A DNA stretch of 39,957 bases from positions 1 through 39,957 of the forward strand of contig DAOQAY010000003.1 in assembly GCA_035354435.1 (NCBI GenBank). The letters run 5' to 3'. The DNA comes from JAKLDO01 sp035354435. Its GTDB lineage: Bacteria; UBP6; UBA1177. Under the pieces are notes generated by a model. It saw nothing but the letters and a program-made list of their open reading frames with translations. It searched no databases and was not told where the DNA came from. Position 1 is the first letter of the stretch. Each line of letters opens with the position of its first letter. Positions 15,226-23,978 of this stretch are shown here, piece by piece. Both the position numbers and the translations under genes were made by a program.

Positions 15226-16067
15226 CAGTCTGCATCTATCTGTTGTTTTTGCGGTCCGTTTTTCTCATATTCACTGGTAATGCCCATTTTCTTCGTAAGA
15301 TCTATGCAGTCTTTGAGAAAAGGGATAGTTACTTCACTTAGATTTTTTGCCTGAATTTCGATACACCGTTGCAGATATTTCTCACCGAGTTTGTCATTTT
15401 TCAGCATGTACATCTTTTCAGCACCTCTGTAAAGTGCTTCAACATGATATGGACAGTATTCAAGGCATTTGTTGTAATTTTCACCGGCTTTTTCATGAAG
15501 CCCCTGCACATCGTACATTATTGCAAGTTCTTTGTATGCTTCACAGTGAGTTCCTTTCATTTTTATTGCGGCATCAAACCGTTTTTCAGCGAGATCATAC
15601 TGTTTTTTCAATCTGTAAACCTGACCGATATTAGTTTCTACAAAATGGGGGAACGGGTATAAAGGATCGTTCCTGACTATTTCAAATTCTTTCAGAGCTT
15701 CATCATATTTTCCCATTTTGATATACATAACGCCGATATTGTTATGGGGATCGGAATATTTAGGATCAATCTTCAGCGCTTTTTTAAAATTTTCGGCAGC
15801 TTTATTGTAATCATCTTCCTGAAGATAGATCATTCCAAGATGGTTGTAGTAGAATGAAACTTTAGGTGCGAATTCGATGGCTTTTGCAAATTCTCTTTTA
15901 GCTTTAATGTAATCACCCTGATTCCATGCTGCAAGACCAAGCTGGTAATAGCTGTTCCCTTTAGCTTCATCACTTACAGTCTTAGGTTCTGCACTTTTAC
16001 AGGATACTGCCGCTGCCATTAAGAGAACGATAAGAATTAAAACTGTATGCTTAAAATTAACGATCAT
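15225..16067 (-). CDS. TPR-repeat lipoprotein (PilF/PilW-like)
   Basis: A 280-residue exported repeat protein. The N-terminus is hydrophobic and ends in the lipobox AVSC (Cys23), predicting a lipid anchor. Residues about 38-240 are five to six tetratricopeptide repeats; clear examples are YYQLGLAAWNQGDYIKAKRE and FAPKVSFYYNHLGMIYLQED. The chain ends in a short polar tail. TPR lipoproteins of this shape include PilF/PilW, which helps assemble secretins, and a related scaffold role at the outer membrane is plausible. GGAG lies seven bases before the ATG. It follows a small exported protein and precedes the RecO-like gene. The partner is not identifiable. Confidence 0.8.
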   Translation of the reverse strand: MIVNFKHTVLILIVLLMAAAVSCKSAEPKTVSDEAKGNSYYQLGLAAWNQGDYIKAKREFAKAIEFAPKVSFYYNHLGMIYLQEDDYNKAAENFKKALKIDPKYSDPHNNIGVMYIKMGKYDEALKEFEIVRNDPLYPFPHFVETNIGQVYRLKKQYDLAEKRFDAAIKMKGTHCEAYKELAIMYDVQGLHEKAGENYNKCLEYCPYHVEALYRGAEKMYMLKNDKLGEKYLQRCIEIQAKNLSEVTIPFLKDCIDLTKKMGITSEYEKNGPQKQQIDAD

Positions 16068-16071
16068 TTAG

Positions 16072-16587
16072 TTACTCCGCAACAAATTTAAAATTGCCTG
16101 CCGCACCGAGATTGGTTATTTCACCGGCATGTTCAGTAATCGGTGAGAATTCAATACTATTATCTTTCTTTTCACCAGTGCCAGCCACGATCTTTATTTT
16201 TACCGGGTTCGTGACAGGAAGTGATGTGTATGAAATGATATTTTCCCCTTTTTGAAGGTAACTGCTCAATTCAACAAGAGATTCTGTTTCACCTTTTGCT
16301 ATCTTTATGGCTGTTTTCCCATTTACAAGCAGAGTGAATTCACTCTGGAGAGGAGCTGAAAAGCTGACAGATGCAAAATATTCTTTTTTCATTTTCTCAG
16401 AATCTTTGAGAATCTTAACATCCGGTGCTGAAATCAAAATATTACCATCTTTGTCTATAACCACGCTACAGCTTTTTATCTCTTGATCAGATATACCGGT
16501 CACTTTGACACCGTTTATAAAAATATCTATTGCAGAAAGGACATGAAATGAAAATATCAATAAAAAAATCGTCAGTACTCTTTTCAT
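16072..16587 (-). CDS. Small secreted protein with an INGVKV-type N-terminal domain
   Basis: Unrecognised. The 171-residue product has a signal peptide (MKRVLTIFLLIFSFHVLSA). The mature N-terminus IDIFINGVKVTGISDQEIK followed by VVIDKDGNILISAP looks like a small beta domain in which a peptide-like loop presents an NGV turn, reminiscent of uncharacterised exported proteins in other diderms. The second half is a beta sandwich (TLLVNGKTAIKI, then NIISYTSLPVTNPVKIKI). GGAGG lies seven bases before the ATG. It sits between a probable outer-membrane barrel and a TPR lipoprotein, so it is likely part of the same envelope assembly. Function not assigned. Confidence 0.7.
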   Translation of the reverse strand: MKRVLTIFLLIFSFHVLSAIDIFINGVKVTGISDQEIKSCSVVIDKDGNILISAPDVKILKDSEKMKKEYFASVSFSAPLQSEFTLLVNGKTAIKIAKGETESLVELSSYLQKGENIISYTSLPVTNPVKIKIVAGTGEKKDNSIEFSPITEHAGEITNLGAAGNFKFVAE

Positions 16588-16602
16588 TAAATAACCTCCG
16601 TC

Positions 16603-18676
16603 CTATTTTTCCATAAGAAGATCGTCTTCGACCTTTTTTTCTTCATTTTTCTTTTCTTTTTTTGATTTTCCGGCTCTGCCCCATTCATATCCGAATTCAA
16701 GATCAAAGCCCCAGTCCCATGAAGAGATGTAGTGACCTTCAAGATTGTCATCAGGTCTCGGCTTATCTGCACTCCAGAATGTCCAGTGCCTTCCGACATA
16801 ACCGTTGATATACATTATCGGAAGCACCTGAAGTCTTACAACTGCCCTGAAAAGAGAGCTGACTTTGTCTTTGGAAAAGAGGTCTTCAGGTGAGCTTATG
16901 CCTCTGCGGTAATATGAAAGCATGGTTTTAAGTATCCAGAAGTCAGGAAGTTCGAAGTGTGTGAAAATCGAATATGATCCAGGCATCTGCTCATACCCAA
17001 GTGAAAGTGAAAGCCATGTCTTCCAGCTGTAGCTTGCCTCACCATAAAATGAGAAAACCCATTTATCTTCTGAATCATGCATCAAATGCCAGTATTTTGA
17101 GCGACCATCAGGCTGAAAACTGTTCTTTCCGAAAACATTAGTCATCATTTCAATTCGTTCGACATCGTAAAAAGTATCAAAGAAAGATGGGAGATATGAG
17201 TCGTGATGAACTCTGAATTCAAGCTGTGTTCTTATTGCGTGCTGGTTTTTGCTGTCAAGATTGAAACGACCGAGGAATCCTGTTGTGAAACCGCCTGTGA
17301 CAAAATCATTTTTAAACCATGAATAATCAAGGAAAGTTTTGATATCCACTTTTTCATTTTTGTAAAGTTTGAAATCAAAATCAATGCCCTGCATATACAA
17401 AAATTCGGTATCGGTTATTATCGGACGGTTTTTGGAATCATTGTCAATTCTTCTGACAAGTGTGCTATCATAAGGTTTCTGTCCCACAGAGCAGTCTCCT
17501 GTAACAGGATCGCACATGTCATAATAATCAACATATTGAAGAGCTGCAGGTGCGTTTCTGTCAGCAACAAAAGAATAGCCGAAAGATGCACTTTTTGCAC
17601 GATAATTGTCCATTCCGCCAAAAGGTTTGACAAATGCAAGCCCGCCGAACATATTGCCTCTTGCAACATCTCCGAGAAGTGCTTCAAAGCCGCCGTAATC
17701 GGAATACCAGTTTACCTTTGTTGAAAGGGTTGAAAATGTCGAGTCATGATTCGACACATATCTTTTCAGGATCATTCCGTGTCCTATAGTCTGGGCAAAA
17801 TTACTGCCTATTGAGAAGTAGAATTTATCCTCAGTAGTTCCGACCTGAATATAACGCAATATCTTTAAATAATCCTGCCATTCATCCCAGTCCGCTGTTC
17901 TGAACTGAAAAGATTCATCATTTCTTGTTATGTCTGTATTGAAAAGCTCAATATTCAAAGGAACATGGATTCCGAAGATCAGCTTTATCTTATCAAATCT
18001 CATCGAAAGTTTCGGATTTATGGTAAGATAGTAGCTTGAATCGATCATAGCCATACCTATTGACACGCCAGCGCTATCGTAAGGAGAAAGGATTTCTTTA
18101 CTGCCGATATTGGCAAGTTCGCCTTTCCAGAACACTTTTTCAATTTCTTTGATCTTGTCTTTTTCTTCAGGTTCAGCCGGCGTTTGATCATCCTTGTCTG
18201 CCACCGGAGCAGATTCAGCAACAGGTGCAGGTTCAGTAACAGGTGCAGGTTCAGCAACAGGTGCAGGTTCAACAACAGGTGCAGGTTCAACAACAGGTGC
18301 AGGTTCAACAACAGGTGCAGGTTCAACNNNNNNNNNNNNNNNNNNNNNNNNNNNNNNNNNNNNNNNNNNNNNNNNNNNNNNNNNNNNNNNNNNNNNNNNN
18401 NNNNNNNNNNNNNNNNNNNNNNNNNNNAACAGGTGCAGGTTCAGGGTTCGCCGGAGTTATTGGAACAATCTGCGGAGCAGTATCTGCAGGTGCTTTTTCA
18501 TCTGTTTTTTCAGCTTCTTTTTCAGCATCTTTTTTTGTGTTTTCAACTTTCGGCTTATCATCACTGGACTCATCCATGATCTCTTCCATTATAATATCTT
18601 CTTCGTCATCAGCAGAAAGTAAAACGAATGGGAGAAAAAGCGCAAAAATAATAGAAAGCATAATAAATTTTGTCAT
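16603..18676 (-). CDS. Probable outer-membrane beta-barrel with an EPAPV-repeat rod, interrupted by the assembly gap
   Basis: One gene split by a 100-base run of N. It starts at the ATG at 18676 (GGGAG seven bases upstream) with a signal peptide (MTKFIMLSIIFALFLP, ending near LLSA), then an acidic/lysine-rich stretch, then six-residue repeats EPAPV-V/T/A, on both sides of the gap. After 18202 a long domain follows, rich in alternating strands with aromatic girdle residues (SYYLTINPKLSMRF, KTWLSLSLGYEQMPG, WGFDLEFGYEW). This is as expected for a barrel of about 14-18 strands. The last residues are a lysine/glutamate tail ending DDLLMEK. The 100 N are not a multiple of three and the flanks share the same repeat phase, so the frame change is artificial. 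Proline rods like this span periplasm in TonB. Substrate unknown. Confidence 0.7.
18202..18445 (-). repeat. 18-base tandem repeat encoding EPAPV-x, with gap
   Basis: Six complete 18-base units lie at 18220-18327 (AACAGGTGCAGGTTCA followed by GT, GC or AC on the plus strand), a diverged unit at 18202-18219, and another beyond the N run at 18428-18445. Each encodes six residues, Glu-Pro-Ala-Pro-Val plus Val, Thr or Ala. The four units nearest the gap are identical, which explains why the assembly broke here. The true copy number is unknown. Confidence 0.9.
18328..18427. other. Assembly gap of exactly 100 N
   Basis: The length is the conventional placeholder for a gap of unknown size. It lies inside a coding tandem repeat. 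A real length congruent with the reading frame would join the two flanks into one gene. Confidence 0.95.
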
Positions 18677-18695
18677 TTTTTATCTCCCTGAAATA

Positions 18696-19451
18696 TTATT
18701 CAGCAACAACAATAGCCCCTTCGATTTTATCTTTAATTCCGGGTAGAAACTTCTCAGCTTCATCTTTTGTTGAAAAACAGCCGTACCTTATTCTATACCA
18801 GCTTTTTCCTTTTACAATACCTTCAACCAGTCTTGTATTTGAAATTTTATATTTTTTTTGTGCCGTCAGTGCCTGTTCCTTGCTCGTTCCTGCAAAAAGC
18901 TGAATTGAGTAGAGACAGTCCTTGGATACATTGGATACATTGATTGCTTCTTTTTTTGGTTCTGAAGCTTTAGCCTCTTTTGTCTCCGCCTTAGCTGGTT
19001 CTTCTGATGCTTTTTCAGGTTCTATTTTCTTTTCCGGGACATTTTTCTTTTCCGGCTCAGTCTTTTTCTCAGACTCCGGTTTGTTTTCAAGTTTACCGTC
19101 CGTTTCATCGGGAACCTCAGACTCATCGGTCGTCTTGTCATCATCAACTGTTTCTTCCATTGCACTGCAGACAACTTCAGGATAATATCTGCCTTCACTA
19201 TCCACGAGGCCTTTCTTTTTTGCAATGTCAACAAGATCAAGATGTCTGGTAGTTATCTCCTGCAATTTATAACTGCAGTCGCTGAGCTGTTCCTGCACAT
19301 CACTGCTATCGGCACTTGTTCTGTCAAGAAGGGCCTTGTCTGATTTTCCCAGAATGATGCCGGCAGTAAACACAACTGTCAGCAGGATGAAAGAGATAAT
19401 AAAAGCTTTTATAAGCATAGATTTATTTATCGAAATGACATCATTTTTCAT
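18696..19451 (-). CDS. SPOR-domain membrane-anchored protein
   Basis: A 251-residue bitopic protein. A short cytosolic N-terminus is followed by a single membrane helix (about 12-35) and a linker whose residues 101-170 are dominated by Glu, Lys and Pro (PESEKKTEPEKKNVPEKKIE). The C-terminal SPOR domain (179-250) reads YSIQLFAGTSKEQALTAQKK with RLVEGIVKGKSWYRIRYGCF. SPOR domains bind denuded glycan strands at septal peptidoglycan, so it likely marks division sites or hydrolysed wall. Its gene follows the glycosyltransferase by one base and precedes the barrel gene by 19, so the two proline-rich periplasm-spanning proteins are made together. Specific role unknown. Confidence 0.88.
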   Translation of the reverse strand: MKNDVISINKSMLIKAFIISFILLTVVFTAGIILGKSDKALLDRTSADSSDVQEQLSDCSYKLQEITTRHLDLVDIAKKKGLVDSEGRYYPEVVCSAMEETVDDDKTTDESEVPDETDGKLENKPESEKKTEPEKKNVPEKKIEPEKASEEPAKAETKEAKASEPKKEAINVSNVSKDCLYSIQLFAGTSKEQALTAQKKYKISNTRLVEGIVKGKSWYRIRYGCFSTKDEAEKFLPGIKDKIEGAIVVAE

Positions 19452-19452
19452 T

Positions 19453-20868
19453 TTACCCCCGGATTCTATCTATCTTTTTTTTATGCAGTTTTATTTTTAG
19501 AAGTACTTTTTCAAATTCTTTACTCTTTTTTGACACAGCTGAGTATATATTCAGAAAGTTTTGCAGATTTTCTTCAATATCAGAGAACTGAAGGTCGTCA
19601 GTGACACGCATGAAATAGTAGAGTCTCTTCCTGTTCCTTTCAAGTTCCGAAACAGCTTCATAAATAGAAGAAGCCGTGATTTCATTTAAAATTATACCTC
19701 TGGATGCCTTTCTTACTTTTTCTGAAATATTATTCCTGCCTGATACAACAACGGCTTTTCTTGATGAAAGAGCCGTGTTGACAAGGAGTGTGTCGCTTCT
19801 GTGCCATTTAGAAGGAATTATCAGTGCATCGAATGTGTTGAGAACGGAATTAATCCTTCCGGGCTGTATCGGTCCGTGAAAAAAAATGTTGGGATTGTGA
19901 ACTCTTTTTTTCAACCGGCTGAAATACTGATTGTTGTCGAACATTTCGCCGTATATATGTATTTCATTGTGAAAGCCGTTGTCATAAAGGCTGTTAAATG
20001 CCTCGATCAGCTCAAGTATTCCTTCTTCAGGCAGTATTTCACCGAGAAATCCGAATTTCACGGCACCTTCGATCTCAAAAGGACGGTTTTCAAAAGTACC
20101 ATCGCAGAAAATGCCCTGTTCAATGAAAATTGCTTTACTTTCAGGTATCATTGTTCTGTAGAAAAGGTTGTATTCGAGTTCTGAAATAAAGACAAATCTG
20201 TCAGTAAATTTAATTACTTCGTCAGCAAGCAGCGCTCTTTCATCAAGTGTAGACTGATCTACAAGGCTCGTTCTGACTTTATTATAATAGGAACTGTATC
20301 TTCCTATATTTTCAAACCAGTATGATTTCTTTTTACCTTGAGAAAACAAGTTTGCTGCTTTTTTAAGGAAAATATTGACTGGTGTTGAAACAAAATTGGA
20401 TATCTTGATCTTCGAATCCTCAGAAACACCTTTGTGAAAAATATTGTTCGAAAGGAGAAATCCGTCACAGATCGAAAAAACTACCGGAATGTTCTTGTCC
20501 TTTGCTATGAAAGGATAGTTGAAAGAATGATTTTTCAGGCTCCAGATATGAATACAGTCAAAACTCTCGTCTTTAAGTATATATCTGAAGATGTTTTCCA
20601 TTTTTTCGTTTGCAAAAGTATCCTTGAATGAAGGGTGTTTCGACGGAATGTATGTAACAAGTTTTGTATATTTTGCACCGGGAAGTATATTCAGAGAGTA
20701 GTATTCCTCAGTTTCAGAGTATTCCGGATAGAAAAGTGATAACGATATGTCAGTACTCAGAATCTCAGCCAGAGAATCAATATAGCTGTTGATGAAAGAT
20801 AAAGAATTGCTGTTTTCAGGAGCCGTTTCCAGTACAAATAGGATTGAAAGCTGGTTTTCAGATTCCAC
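19453..20868 (-). CDS. GT4-like glycosyltransferase with a degenerate donor motif
   Basis: A 471-residue soluble protein of GT-B type. The N-terminal half is irregular, with SFDCIHIWSLKNHSFN as the acceptor-side strand. The second half is typical of GT4, with FGFLGEILPEEGILELIEAF, then NIFFHGPIQPGRINSVLNTF and DALIIPSKW. The usual E-x7-E in the donor site is replaced by SKWHRSDTLLVNTALSS, so donor use may be altered or lost. I choose the GTG at 20868, where GGTGA lies five bases upstream, over the GTG at 20877, which sits in that ribosome site. It overlaps the LeuC-like gene end by 11 bases. Probable envelope-glycan role, by context. Confidence 0.75.
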   Translation of the reverse strand: MESENQLSILFVLETAPENSNSLSFINSYIDSLAEILSTDISLSLFYPEYSETEEYYSLNILPGAKYTKLVTYIPSKHPSFKDTFANEKMENIFRYILKDESFDCIHIWSLKNHSFNYPFIAKDKNIPVVFSICDGFLLSNNIFHKGVSEDSKIKISNFVSTPVNIFLKKAANLFSQGKKKSYWFENIGRYSSYYNKVRTSLVDQSTLDERALLADEVIKFTDRFVFISELEYNLFYRTMIPESKAIFIEQGIFCDGTFENRPFEIEGAVKFGFLGEILPEEGILELIEAFNSLYDNGFHNEIHIYGEMFDNNQYFSRLKKRVHNPNIFFHGPIQPGRINSVLNTFDALIIPSKWHRSDTLLVNTALSSRKAVVVSGRNNISEKVRKASRGIILNEITASSIYEAVSELERNRKRLYYFMRVTDDLQFSDIEENLQNFLNIYSAVSKKSKEFEKVLLKIKLHKKKIDRIRG

Positions 20869-22069
20869 AGATCTCACCTTTTAATGCACTTCTTGCAGCA
20901 GTTTGAGGACTGGCAAGGTGAACTTCACCGTTTCCCTGCTTTCCTTTAAAATTTCTGTTTGAAGTGGAAACAATCACTTCGCCGTCGCCCGTCATTCCAA
21001 TCTGTCCTGATGCACAGCCGCCGCATCCGGGATTTGCAATGACAAATCCGGCATCAAAAAGTATTTCGATGATACCGTTTTTTAAAAGCGACCCGTAAAT
21101 TTCTTTGGTTGAAGGAACAATATAACCGTTTGATTTTATTCTTTTTCCTTTTACGATATCGGCAACTTCTTCAAAATCAGAATATCTGCCGTTGGTACAG
21201 CTTCCTATGAATACTGTGTCAATCGCTTTTCCTTTGAGAGATGAAACATCAACAACATTGTGAGGGTAGGGCGGAGCAGATATCTGCGGTTCGTTCAATT
21301 CATCAAGATCAATCTCATAAACAGCTTCATATACTGCATCAGCATCAGCTTCAACCGAACTTTCAACATTCAGACCTTTTGTGGGAATCATAAGAGAAAT
21401 GACACCCATTTCAGTTCCCATGCTTGCTATGGTAATTCTCTCGTCAAGGGTAAGTTTTTCTATTTCAGGTCCATAAATTTCTACAACTTTTCCCAGAAGT
21501 TTTCTTGAGCCGAACTTTTTCAGCATGAAAAGAACTATATCTTTTGCTCTGATCCCTTTTTTCCTTTTTCCATTGACAGTCAGCTTTACGCTTGACGGAA
21601 CATCGAACCATGTTCTTCCGGTCTTCCATATATAGGCAATATCGACATCACCCATGCCCTGACCAAAACAATTGAGCGCACCCATTATGTTGAAATGCGA
21701 GTCTGTTCCCACTATTGTCATTCCCGGTTTTGCATAACTGTCGATTATTATGTGTGATCCGATACCTGAATCCACATCATATACTTTCAATCCTTCTTTT
21801 CTTGCAAACTGCCTGCATACCTGCTGATTTACAGCATACGGAATTGTTTTAGCCGGAGCAACACAGTCAAAAGTGAACATTGTTCTTTTTTTGTCGAAAA
21901 CCAGTTCACCGTTAAAGCTTGTCTTGAGATTATTTACAACATTGGCACCGCCGAAATCTCTTGCGGTCTTAAAATCTATATTTATCCATACAATTGATCC
22001 CGGGGTAACAGGTTCATTTTTGTCAAGAAGGTGCTCATAAAAAATCTTTTCAATAATCGTTTTTCCCAT
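20858..22069 (-). CDS. Aconitase-family dehydratase large subunit (LeuC/homoaconitase type)
   Basis: Isomerises isopropylmalate or homocitrate through an unsaturated intermediate, using a [4Fe-4S] cluster. The cluster ligands are visible as Cys291 in GSCTNGR and Cys349 and Cys352 in NPGCGGCASGQ. The substrate-binding stretch VGTDSHFNIMGALNCFGQGMG is at about 120-140 (read as VGTDSHFNIMGAL and NCFGQGMG). At 403 residues it belongs to the short archaeal/LeuC2-type class. LeuC needs a small partner, LeuD, which is absent from the window, and no leuA or leuB is nearby. The enzyme might therefore act on homocitrate, dimethylmalate or methylcitrate-like substrates instead. It heads the long operon and has a strong promoter. 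Confidence 0.88.
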   Translation of the reverse strand: MGKTIIEKIFYEHLLDKNEPVTPGSIVWINIDFKTARDFGGANVVNNLKTSFNGELVFDKKRTMFTFDCVAPAKTIPYAVNQQVCRQFARKEGLKVYDVDSGIGSHIIIDSYAKPGMTIVGTDSHFNIMGALNCFGQGMGDVDIAYIWKTGRTWFDVPSSVKLTVNGKRKKGIRAKDIVLFMLKKFGSRKLLGKVVEIYGPEIEKLTLDERITIASMGTEMGVISLMIPTKGLNVESSVEADADAVYEAVYEIDLDELNEPQISAPPYPHNVVDVSSLKGKAIDTVFIGSCTNGRYSDFEEVADIVKGKRIKSNGYIVPSTKEIYGSLLKNGIIEILFDAGFVIANPGCGGCASGQIGMTGDGEVIVSTSNRNFKGKQGNGEVHLASPQTAARSALKGEICGI

Positions 22070-22111
22070 TTTTTTACATACCTCTAATTAATAAAAGAAA
22101 TTTGTCTGAAG

Positions 22112-22140
22112 ATAATATCAAACCCTACGGAATTTGTCAA
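22112..22140 (-). promoter_or_regulatory. Strong sigma70-type promoter of the leuC-like to nadD operon
   Basis: On the minus strand TTGACA (22135-22140) and TATTAT (22112-22117) are exactly 17 bases apart. The -35 is perfect and the -10 matches five of six. Transcription would start about 35 bases before the ATG of the LeuC-like gene. Confidence 0.7.
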
Positions 22141-22179
22141 AAAGGATTAAAATAAAAATCGTAGTTATTTCAGGCATGT

Positions 22180-23196
22180 TCAGATGGTTTCAAGAAAAGC
22201 TTCAATTCTGGTCGAAACCCTTGAATCGATTTTTGTGAGAGGCTTGTCAGCTTCAATGGTCAAAAGAGGCATTTTAATTCCGTTATCTGTGAGCATTTTT
22301 CTCAATATTATATCTTCAAGCTGTCTGTGGCAGAAAGATTGAACATAATGAATAATTCCGTCCAGTTTTCTCTTTTTTATTTCTGTTATAGCTTTGCTGA
22401 AACGGAATGAGGAAGAGTAGGGATATGTATATTGAGTGTACTGATCTGCTAAGTCACGACTTTCACCGAGCATTGCAAACTCTCTCTGGATCTCGTTGTA
22501 AACTACAGTTGCATTTCTTTTTTCAATGAATTGATGTATCGGAATTATCGGAGGAACCCCGAGGTATCCTATTTTAAGCCTTCCGGTTCCGGTATAAGAT
22601 ATCTTTCTTTGTTCAACTTCTTTCATAAACGATTCGAGATCTCTCTGAAAAGATTCGGGATTGCCATTGAAATCTGATGATGAAACAAGCCATAAGTGAT
22701 TTTCAAGTCCGGTTATAAGGCCCGGATAAGAATAGGAAATTTCATCAAGATCCAACAAGTTTTTTCTTATATCGGATAATGATGTTCTCGCTTTTTCGCA
22801 CTCTTTTACCGGTGTATTTAAGAAACAGGAAAACCTGTTTATTTCACTGGACATTTCCAGAATATTCCTGCTAAAGGGATAATTGAATATAAATGTCCGG
22901 ATGCCTGTTTTTAATGATACTATCTCTTCAAGAACCTTGGCATTTGAGCAGTCACCTTGAGTTACAGCGATAAAAACATCATTTTCTTTGTCAAAATCGA
23001 GTGACGAAACCACAGAATAGAGTCCTTTTATCCATGCACATGAACTCCCTGGAAAACCTTCGCATTCAGCATTCTCGACAAGTTTGAGAGAATCTGGAGA
23101 ACTTACAAAAATATTATTGAGATCTACAGGCTGATACCCGGCTGCAAGAATAACTTCAACAGGCACTGTCGTTGTAAATAGAGCTCTTTTTTTCAT
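22180..23196 (-). CDS. 2-hydroxyacyl-CoA dehydratase D-component-like (HgdB/FldC family) protein
   Basis: A member of the family of [4Fe-4S] subunits of 2-hydroxyacyl-CoA dehydratases and benzoyl-CoA reductases. Its 338 residues are close to the usual 330-430. Candidate cluster cysteines are Cys45 and Cys53 in ECEGFPGSSCAW, Cys83 in TQGDCSNAK and Cys289 in VQSFCHRQ; the last is the typical C-terminal ligand. These enzymes need a second large subunit and an ATP-driven activator (HgdC type), neither of which is here. Such orphan paralogs are of unknown function. The ATG overlaps the tatD stop by four bases, and it is the last gene of the holB operon. Confidence 0.8.
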   Translation of the reverse strand: MKKRALFTTTVPVEVILAAGYQPVDLNNIFVSSPDSLKLVENAECEGFPGSSCAWIKGLYSVVSSLDFDKENDVFIAVTQGDCSNAKVLEEIVSLKTGIRTFIFNYPFSRNILEMSSEINRFSCFLNTPVKECEKARTSLSDIRKNLLDLDEISYSYPGLITGLENHLWLVSSSDFNGNPESFQRDLESFMKEVEQRKISYTGTGRLKIGYLGVPPIIPIHQFIEKRNATVVYNEIQREFAMLGESRDLADQYTQYTYPYSSSFRFSKAITEIKKRKLDGIIHYVQSFCHRQLEDIILRKMLTDNGIKMPLLTIEADKPLTKIDSRVSTRIEAFLETI

Positions 23197-23975
23197 ATCT
23201 GCAAGTTAAAGAATTTATTGAAATTATTGTGTATTTTTAATGAAAATGATGAAATTTCCTCTTCCAGTTTTCCAGCAGCTGTTTCATAGACATATCTGAC
23301 CTTACCGGGAGTATTTACAGAACCCCTGAACGGCTGGGGAGCAAGAAAAGGAGAGTCAGTTTCAAAAAATATCAGATCCCGTTCCGAATGATCAAAAACC
23401 TCAGAAATTTCAGAATTCTTTTTAAAAGTCAGGATACCTGAAAAAGAGATGAAATATCCTTTTTTAAATATTCTCTGAGCTGTGAGAACTGATCCGGTAT
23501 AGCAGTGAAAAAGCACATTTGTGTTGTTAAGTTCATATTCTTCAATGATGTCAAGTATCCGTTCTTCAGCGTTTCTTCCATGAATAATGAGCGGTTTTTT
23601 AATTTCGATTGAGAGGACAATCATTTTTCGAAGCATTTTTTCCTGAATATCGCGGGGTGAAAAGTCGTAATGAAAATCCATGCCGACCTCACCGATAGCA
23701 ATTATTAAATCAGAATTCTGTTTTATCCAGTTTATATCGGAATCAATGATTCGTGCTGATTCGTGAGGATGTATCCCTGCCGCATGGAACAGTTTTATTC
23801 CTGCTGAAATGAACATATCTTCCAATGAAACGGAAAATTCCAATTCATCGGCAGTTCCGCATATATCCACAACAGTTGAAACGCTGTTCTTTACCAGTTC
23901 ATCAATAATCGTCGATACAGGTATTCCTCTTTCTCTGATCGTCATCGCTAAATGTGCATGACTGTCTATGAACAT
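23193..23975 (-). CDS. tatD: TatD-family metal-dependent deoxyribonuclease
   Basis: A metal-dependent hydrolase with TIM-barrel fold. The metal ligands are all visible: His6 and His8 in DSHAHL, Glu96 in AIGEVGMDFHYD, His132 in IIHGR, His157 in FHCYTG and Asp207 in ETDSPFLAP. The length of 260 residues is typical. TatD enzymes trim 3' ends of DNA in repair or quality control. It follows the PSP1-domain gene by three bases and overlaps the next gene. The holB-PSP1-tatD order is a widespread arrangement in bacteria, which supports orthology. Confidence 0.95.
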   Translation of the reverse strand: MFIDSHAHLAMTIRERGIPVSTIIDELVKNSVSTVVDICGTADELEFSVSLEDMFISAGIKLFHAAGIHPHESARIIDSDINWIKQNSDLIIAIGEVGMDFHYDFSPRDIQEKMLRKMIVLSIEIKKPLIIHGRNAEERILDIIEEYELNNTNVLFHCYTGSVLTAQRIFKKGYFISFSGILTFKKNSEISEVFDHSERDLIFFETDSPFLAPQPFRGSVNTPGKVRYVYETAAGKLEEEISSFSLKIHNNFNKFFNLQI

Positions 23976-23978
23976 GGT

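Noticed and set aside
18204..18204. GTG at 18204 as the start of the barrel protein.
   Set aside because: This codon is the Val of the repeat APVADKDD. The reading frame continues upstream through the repeat and across the gap to a signal peptide at 18676.
18057..18326. Leu-rich minus-strand frame made of NLHLLL units, and the corresponding plus-strand frames of GAGSTT or QVQVQQ units.
   Set aside because: These are off-frame readings of the 18-base EPAPV repeat and of the artificial N gap, not genes.
18202..18445. The tandem repeat as a CRISPR array.
   Set aside because: Units are contiguous 18-base coding repeats without unique spacers, in frame with a protein.
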